Source: Brugia malayi
Lineage: Eukaryota; Nematoda; Chromadorea; Rhabditida; Onchocercidae
DNA length: 64,000 nucleotides
Reading direction: 5' to 3'
Assembly: GCF_000002995.4 (NCBI RefSeq)
Contig: NW_025062479.1
Coordinates: 6,813,221 to 6,877,220, forward strand
In this document: piece by piece, positions 60,227 to 64,000 of the stretch
How positions within the stretch are numbered: position 1 is the first letter of the stretch
How the letters are laid out: every line of letters starts with the position of its first letter
Made by a program: the position numbers and the translations under genes
Notes under the pieces: generated by a model
What the model saw: the letters and a program-made list of their open reading frames with translations, nothing else
Database searches by the model: none
Told to the model about the DNA's origin: nothing

Positions 60227-63017
60227 CTAAATATTAGCATTCTTGCTTCCTAGCAATTTTTTCATTGAATTCTGAATGATATACCTATTCATATTCATAG
60301 GAATTTGTATTTCTCAGTCACTGTTCCATATACATGATTCATTACTATTTGTAATAAAAACTTTTACGCCAATGACCTCAAATCTGCAAGGATTTTATTT
60401 TATTTATTTATTTTTTTCATATACTTTTTTAATCAAATTGTGTCATAAAGAGACAAAGTTAATGCTCTAACTGATTGTTATTGCAATTCACGTTTATCTG
60501 ATATGGACTGGAAACCATCTGAATGATCTGGAAGTTTCTTGCTCTAAGTTTCGCTTATGTAAAAAATATAAAGAGCGGTTACATTTGTTATGAATGTTTC
60601 TCTGCAGTTTGTGGATAGACGACTTTCTCAAAGATTAACAAATAGTAGCATGAATGATTGAAACATTATTATTCTCTGTTACTAGTCATTTTGTTTGTGT
60701 GGGTTACCAATTAAGACTTTGATTTTATATTGTCATTTGAGGCATGCCTCAAGACTGCAGTTTTGGATTTCTGAATTTGTTAAGCAAATAAATTTATTCA
60801 CAAAAAATATCTGGTTGGTAGATATTTTTTTTAATTCATTGCGTACTGCTAGGGAGTAAATGACTTCACGTTTTGCTCATCTATTCCTTTTTAAAACAGT
60901 TGAAAAATTTTAAACAGCTTTAGAAAGAAGTTCAAAAATTTATTTCAAATATTTGGACATTTTTACTACAGAAGAATGGTAATATTTTGATCAATGTTTC
61001 CATTTTATTTGCTGCTGCACTCCTACTGTTGATTAAAAAATGTTCAAAAATATCTAAGAAATGTTTCAAATATTACTCTTCCCGTCTTTTTGGCGACCAG
61101 CATAAAATTTCTGTGTTACACTGTCAGTTCTTCAAGTTTTACATTAAATATCATAAAATATGACCTAAAAAAAGATTTCTGTTTCCTTCAAATTATAACA
61201 CTACTTTATATTCAGTAAATCTGTGCCAATTACTGTCAAATACCTTATTTATCCCGATAACAGCATATGTATATCATATTACCTTAATATCTGGTAATGA
61301 AGTTGATGGTATGGTATTTTTGTTGTTGAGCATAGTAATGTTTAAATAATATAATCAAATGTACCATTTTTTTGGTAGATATCAGATTTAAGTAATATTA
61401 TTTCAGATGTAATTCCTTTTAAAAAAAGGTAAAAGTTATCTTTCGTAGATTTTGTTTCTACGTTGAATATTTCTGCTGCATTACATTAAAAGTATGATAT
61501 GCTTTTTAATTTAAGTTTAAATACCATCAAATTTGCATTAGGAGGAAAAAATCTGAGGACTATATTTTACAGCTACCTTGTATTTTCATGCTTTCTTTTT
61601 CTTTTCAACTTTGATGAAACTTTGATAACTTTTACATCCTTGATGAATCAGTTTAGAACTAAATTTAACAGGATACTTTTTTCTGTTAGTTTTGATGAGA
61701 AGTGTAAGATACTCATATCATGGATATCTTAAGACAAGATTCCATTAAAGTAATTATTAAAGATAAGGTCTTATTAAATTAAAATAATTTGTAGAAGGAT
61801 TTAGGGTTAATTTACAGATAAAAAAGAGTGCTAAACAGCTGTGATAAAAAGAGTGAATTTCACCTCATAGACAGCTAAAAGAAACTTTTAAATAAAAGGG
61901 TTGTCATAGATTAACCCGAGGTTGTCAGTAACGGATAAAAGATTGAGCTTTTTCTTCAACGTGATATGGGAAAATTTTATTTGTAACACATAATATAAAA
62001 TTAAAAAAGTTATTTATAGTGCCCTTCGAGAATGAATCGCATTTGTTTTGAATTCTGTCATACTGTTGTAATTAAACATAAAGAAGTAGAATTTTTCAAT
62101 CTTTCGATTTACGCAAATATTTGTCAATAAAAAATGTATTTTTTCATATCGCATTTGCTGCATCGTTTTTAATTGAGGACGAAAAAAAATTTCGTACATG
62201 ACAATAAATTTCAAGGATTTTATAGTCTAAGCTATATTTTCACCAAAAAAAGTATCCGAAAAAGCGAAACACAAATATGTATTGCTTAAAAGCTAACCAC
62301 ACTACAAAACACTGCAATCATAAACTTTTCTCTGGAAATCGTCGTTGAAAACTGTAGATTTTTGACGATGCCACTACCAAATTTAGTTTTTCTTGATGAA
62401 TTACAAAGCTTTCTGGTTGAGATACAATAATGTCTTTTTCATTCGAGTTTGTTCAAGTAAGAGACATAAATTTTCGACAAAGTAATTTTTGTTAATTAAT
62501 AGCAAATGTCACAATAATAGCTATGGTACAATAATTAGACTAGGATATGGCTTTGTGACTAAACTTTTTTTGAAGTATAATAATTTCATAATGAGTTAAA
62601 GCAACAAGTTAGCTGAAGTTAGCTGAAAAACATTTCAAAGAATAAGTAAAAATTAAGAGCTAAAGATAAATAATTATTTAACATCCCATAACATTCAAAT
62701 GTTTGTTCCGTGACTATTTCTTTGATTAATGATTATTTCTATTTCACCAAACAATTCCTAAAATTTGTTTTGCCCAATACCCCAATTTATGGATTACTTT
62801 GTCAATGGATTGAACTGCCTCGTCACGCTCACAACCAGTTTACTCTCATCCCTAAAGAAGTTACATGAGCTTTATTATTTGAGACGAGTTTGAACTTGTT
62901 GAGTTCCGCAAAAACAAAACGAAATGTGCAGTTGGCGTTCGTTTGTTACCACCCTTTCCTGGCTTGATTCTCATATGTGAGTTGTATTGTTAAGTAGAAT
63001 ATATTCTTCCATATCTG

Positions 63018-63060
63018 TATGTATGTATGTGTGTATGTAAGTATATGTATTTATATATGT
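63018..63060. repeat. TATG-rich microsatellite
   Basis: An imperfect tandem of TATG/TGTG/TATA units of about 43 bases. Confidence 0.85.
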
Positions 63061-63063
63061 AAA

Positions 63064-63518
63064 AGCACATGGAGGAGCGCTGAGGATGCCCGATGGGTTG
63101 TCGCCGTGTTGCTGATTCCAAAGCTGGACTATTCTGATAGCCTTTCTCAAATAATTCTGGAAGGCTTACTGCACAAATTTATTACTGATACTGCTACACT
63201 GCTAATGAATACCTCAGCGTTTTGAAATGCTCCCAGATTATGATTTATTCACAAGCAATCTCCAATGAACGATTCAATCCCGCATTAGCTTTATTCAAAA
63301 CAGCAGGTCTAATCCGGACAACAGTGGGTATCCAGCAAACACAAAACAGCTTTGACGATTCATATAACTTGTCACGAGGCTTGGAACGATCTCATGTTAC
63401 TTATGTTAGAGGTATTCCGCTTTCACTTTCATTTCTTCGCATTTCAAACTCCTTCCTGTTCTCTATTAAAAAACCTCTTAGGGCGCTTGCTTACATTACA
63501 AGCCGTGATTTACTATAA
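63064..63518 (+). other. Two consecutive unrecognised open frames
   Basis: A frame ending at 63225 (KSTWRSAEDARWVVAVLLIP, SLSQIILEGLLHKFITD) overlaps by four bases a 98-codon frame at 63222-63518 (NERFNPALALFKTAGLIR, SHVTYVRGIPLSLSFL). The section looks less AT-rich than its flanks. I recognise no family and see no phase-matched splice pair. It may be a relic or chance. Confidence 0.2.
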
Positions 63519-63785
63519 GTCTCCCGTAACTTCAATTTACTCAAACAGTTTGATGTTAGCAGTAAATATTTATTTCAACTAACTTCGACATTGGCAGTAT
63601 TAGTAATATGTGGCAGCACCCAACGTCCTAGATGACTTTAATAAGCTGAAGCTTAATTGATATCAATGAAAGAACTTTGTTATTTCGGATTGTATGACTG
63701 TTATAAATTTTCTGTAAATAATGAAGGATTTCGCCTTATTTTGTTGTAAATTTTCCTTAAATACAGTGTTCTTTTTTTGTCGTCT

Positions 63786-63845
63786 AAAAATCGATGAGTG
63801 AATTCGATACGAACTTGAAAAATCGATGAGTGAATTCGATACGAA
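63786..63845. repeat. Two-copy 32-base tandem duplication
   Basis: A 28-base block (AAAAATCGATGAGTGAATTC followed by GATACGAA) at 63786-63813 is repeated without change at 63818-63845, a period of 32 bases. Absence of differences suggests a recent event or an assembly artefact. Confidence 0.95.
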
Positions 63846-64000
63846 ACTTTCAGCAACTTGAAATTTAGATTTATTATTTCAGAACAATATTGTAAATAAG
63901 CAATATGAAAAACAACATGAAGTAAAAACTAGTAGTAGCCATTTATTCATTTATCTGTTATATAAATTAATTGCTTAGAATATGGTGTGCTTTGACTTGT

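Larger units (their letters stand above)
51722..64000. other. 12 kb without a recognisable gene
   Basis: The first part is the AP-2 3' untranslated region; AATAAA occurs at about 53475 and 53510. The rest is AT-rich with homopolymers, simple repeats and a few short coding-like frames listed separately. No tRNA, rRNA or known protein family is visible. It could be intergenic DNA, a long intron, or hold fast-evolving small genes. Confidence 0.45.

Noticed and set aside
1..64000. tRNA, rRNA, CRISPR array, insertion sequence or viral insertion
   Set aside because: Read by eye on both strands; no cloverleaf boxes, spaced repeats, transposase or polymerase motifs were recognised. A tRNAscan/RepeatMasker run would be decisive.

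Overview
The window is nuclear DNA of a eukaryote. Genes are split into many short exons by AT-rich introns with GT..AG borders and T-rich acceptors, and several start codons lie only 2 to 33 bases behind a 3'-splice-like TTTAG/TTCAG. That pattern fits spliced-leader trans-splicing, and with the gene families present it points to a nematode. The AT richness, intron sizes and long gene-poor gaps would suit a spirurid/filarial worm, but the species is inference. No bacterial, viral, CRISPR, rRNA or tRNA signature was seen.

Layout. 40-1876 (-): a five-exon TMPPE-like membrane metallophosphoesterase, cut by the left edge. About 0.4 kb away and divergent, 2279-5277 (+): an eight-exon AMSH/STAMBP JAMM deubiquitinase with a complete catalytic motif. 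8393-20216 (+): a 21-exon, about 892-residue protein with a LIM domain near each end of a charged repeat-bearing rod, probably cytoskeletal. Convergent to it, 21101-23467 (-): a small type I membrane protein with a signal peptide, a lustrin-like cysteine domain and a C-terminal membrane helix. 23.5-28.9 kb is gene-poor and holds a 47-base palindrome and a frameshifted gene relic. 29350-31581 (+): a multi-exon protein whose C-terminal part looks GNAT-like. 32.0-33.1 kb: a diverged inverted repeat with arms of about 300 bases.

33420-33740 (-): a single-exon OB-fold-like protein resembling RMI2. 34819-36811 (-): an unrecognised protein built of three copies of a 65-75 residue beta-rich repeat. 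37931-41155 (-): a complete nine-exon adiponectin-receptor (PAQR) gene, one of whose introns appears to be GC-AG. After a 6.4 kb gap, 47578-51721 (+): an AP-2 (TFAP2-type) transcription factor with its DNA-binding/dimerisation region complete and its 5' end unresolved. From 51.7 kb to the right edge I see no recognisable gene, only microsatellites and several short coding-like frames.

These genes do not form one pathway. They are ordinary single genes of an animal chromosome: two share a divergent promoter region, and the PAQR and AP-2 genes are head to head across a wide probable regulatory gap. I did not find a convincing undescribed multi-gene system. The best leads are the three-repeat protein, the lustrin-type membrane protein, the GNAT-like composite protein, the two inverted-repeat structures and some small coding-like frames. 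Exon borders were placed by hand from splice consensus, frame continuity and phase matching; they are models without transcript support.
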